From NCBI RefSeq assembly GCF_000718985.1, contig NZ_JODL01000002.1, forward strand, positions 248,001 through 312,000: DNA of 64,000 nucleotides, written 5' to 3'. Source of the DNA: Streptomyces megasporus (GTDB taxonomy: Bacteria > Actinomycetota > Actinomycetes > Streptomycetales > Streptomycetaceae). Both the position numbers and the translations under genes were made by a program. The notes under the pieces were generated by a model. It saw only the letters and a list, made by a program, of their open reading frames with translations, was not told the origin of the DNA and ran no database searches. Shown here piece by piece: positions 62,879 to 64,000 of the stretch; the first letter of the stretch is position 1; every line of letters begins with the position of its first letter.

Positions 62879-64000
62879 ATGAGCCTGAGGGCGCGCGTCA
62901 ACGCTCCCGAGACGGCCGGCGGCCGGCAGGAGGAGAGCCACCTCGTCGCGGTCTACCGCGCCAAGCTGCTGGAGGAGATCGACCTCGCGGAGATGTCGTC
63001 CCTCGCCGCGGCCGAGCGCCGGGTCCGGCTGGAGAGGGTCCTGGGGCACATCATCAGCCGGGAAGGCCCCGTGCTGTCCACACACGAACGCGCGCTCCTC
63101 ATCCGCCGCGTCGTGGACGAGGCCCTGGGCCTGGGCATCCTGGAACCGCTGCTGGAGGACGCCTCCATCACCGAGATCATGGTCAACGGACCCGATCAGG
63201 TGTTCGTGGAACGGGCCGGCCGGGTCGAGCGCCTCCCCATCCGCTTCGCCTCCACCGAGCAGTTGATGCAGACCATCGAACGCATCGTCTCCACCGTCAA
63301 CCGCCGGGTCGACGAGTCCAACCCCATGGTCGACGCCCGGCTCCCCTCCGGCGAGCGCGTCAACGTCGTCATCCCGCCGCTCTCCCTGTCCGGACCCACC
63401 CTCACCATCCGCCGCTTCCCGCGCGCCTACACCCTCCACGAGATGATCGGCCTGGGCTCCCTGGACGAGCGGATGCTCCTGCTGCTGTCCGGGCTGGTCC
63501 GCGCCCGGTTCAACATCGTCGTCTCCGGCGCCACCGGCTCCGGCAAGACCACCCTGCTCAACGCCCTCTCCGGCCTGATCCCCGACGGCGAACGCATCAT
63601 CACCATCGAGGACGCCGCCGAACTCCGGCTCCAGCAGAGCCACGTCATCAGCCTGGAGAGCCGGCCCGCCAACGTCGAGGGCAAGGGCCGGATCACCATC
63701 CGCGACCTGGTCCGCAACTCCCTGCGGATGCGTCCCGACCGCATCATCGTCGGCGAGGTCCGCGGCGGGGAGACCCTGGACATGCTCCAGGCGATGTCCA
63801 CCGGCCACGACGGGTCGCTCGCCACCGTCCACGCCAACAGCGCCGAGGACGCCCTGATGCGGCTGCAGACGCTCGCCTCGATGTCGGAGGTGAAGATCCC
63901 CTTCGAAGCGCTGCGGGACCAGATCAACAGCTCCCTCGACGTCATCGTCCAACTCGGCCGCTACCCCGACGGCTCCCGCCGCGTCAGCGAGATCGCCGTC
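62879..64000 (+). CDS. tadA: TadA/CpaF-type secretion ATPase (cut by window edge)
   Basis: Hexameric ATPase that drives Tad/Flp assembly, with 374 codons visible. The N-terminal helical domain (residues 1-90) is followed by MVNGPDQVFVERAGRVERLP and the VirB11-type core: the Walker A motif SGATGSGKTT, the Asp box ITIEDAAELRL, Walker B-like VGEVRGGETLDMLQAMSTGHDGSLATVHANS and the conserved Arg RPSRPANVEGKG-like segment (here ESRPANVEGKGRI). ATG at 62879 with AAGGAG about six bases upstream. The following tadB/tadC genes are expected just beyond the window. Confidence 0.93.
   Translation, partial: MSLRARVNAPETAGGRQEESHLVAVYRAKLLEEIDLAEMSSLAAAERRVRLERVLGHIISREGPVLSTHERALLIRRVVDEALGLGILEPLLEDASITEIMVNGPDQVFVERAGRVERLPIRFASTEQLMQTIERIVSTVNRRVDESNPMVDARLPSGERVNVVIPPLSLSGPTLTIRRFPRAYTLHEMIGLGSLDERMLLLLSGLVRARFNIVVSGATGSGKTTLLNALSGLIPDGERIITIEDAAELRLQQSHVISLESRPANVEGKGRITIRDLVRNSLRMRPDRIIVGEVRGGETLDMLQAMSTGHDGSLATVHANSAEDALMRLQTLASMSEVKIPFEALRDQINSSLDVIVQLGRYPDGSRRVSEIAV

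Overview
The window is a high-GC, codon-biased actinomycete chromosome segment and almost certainly comes from a Streptomyces core chromosome. Genes are dense, many use GTG or TTG starts, and convergent genes are separated by long GC-rich hairpins. Streptomycete markers include the acyl-CoA carboxylase trio (AccA2, PccB, small epsilon subunit), mycothiol conjugate amidase, a class III adenylate cyclase, an LAxTG (class E sortase) substrate, and a GH18 chitinase behind a DasR-like box. From memory the gene order resembles the S. coelicolor region from deoC to a chitinase gene; this was not checked.

Layout. 1-8.3 kb: nucleoside and deoxyribose catabolism (aldehyde dehydrogenase, deoC, phospho-sugar mutase, purine nucleoside phosphorylase, a DeoR regulator, a flavoprotein quinone reductase). 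deoC and the phosphorylase share an identical 12-bp palindrome just upstream. 8.3-14.7 kb: acyl-CoA carboxylase block (accA2, maf, a 39-residue membrane peptide, accE, pccB, birA); BirA biotinylates AccA2, and AccA2, PccB and AccE form the complex. 14.8-18.1 kb: adenylate cyclase, enoyl-CoA hydratase, a GAF-GGDEF protein. 18.2-25.5 kb: hutH and envelope or secreted proteins (LAxTG peptide, L,D-transpeptidase lipoprotein, large subtilase). 25.8-29.9 kb: small metabolic genes and msrA. A two-gene toxin-antitoxin-like cassette lies between the intact msrA 3' end and a second, degenerate msrA 3' end; the two ends share a perfect 61-bp direct repeat.

30-38 kb: metB, two DksA/TraR zinc-finger proteins with a degenerate MreB-like actin, a two-component system, a small secreted protein and a fused SecDF. 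38-48 kb: mca, greA, a DrrAB-type ABC exporter, threonine dehydratase, a MarR regulator, a DUF255 thioredoxin-fold protein and an alanine-type aminotransferase. 48-56.8 kb: PEP carboxykinase, a TrhA-type membrane protein, and a D-amino-acid-related group (D-aminoacylase, D-serine dehydratase-like enzyme, RidA, divergent Nramp-family transporter). 56.8-64 kb: chitinase, an unknown zinc-ribbon protein, and the start of a Tad/Flp secretion locus (CpaB, CpaE, two TadE-like proteins, TadA) that runs off the window.

No tRNA, rRNA, CRISPR array or complete insertion sequence was recognised. Starts were chosen by hand from Shine-Dalgarno spacing and family length. Calls of family membership rest on motif reading without database searches.
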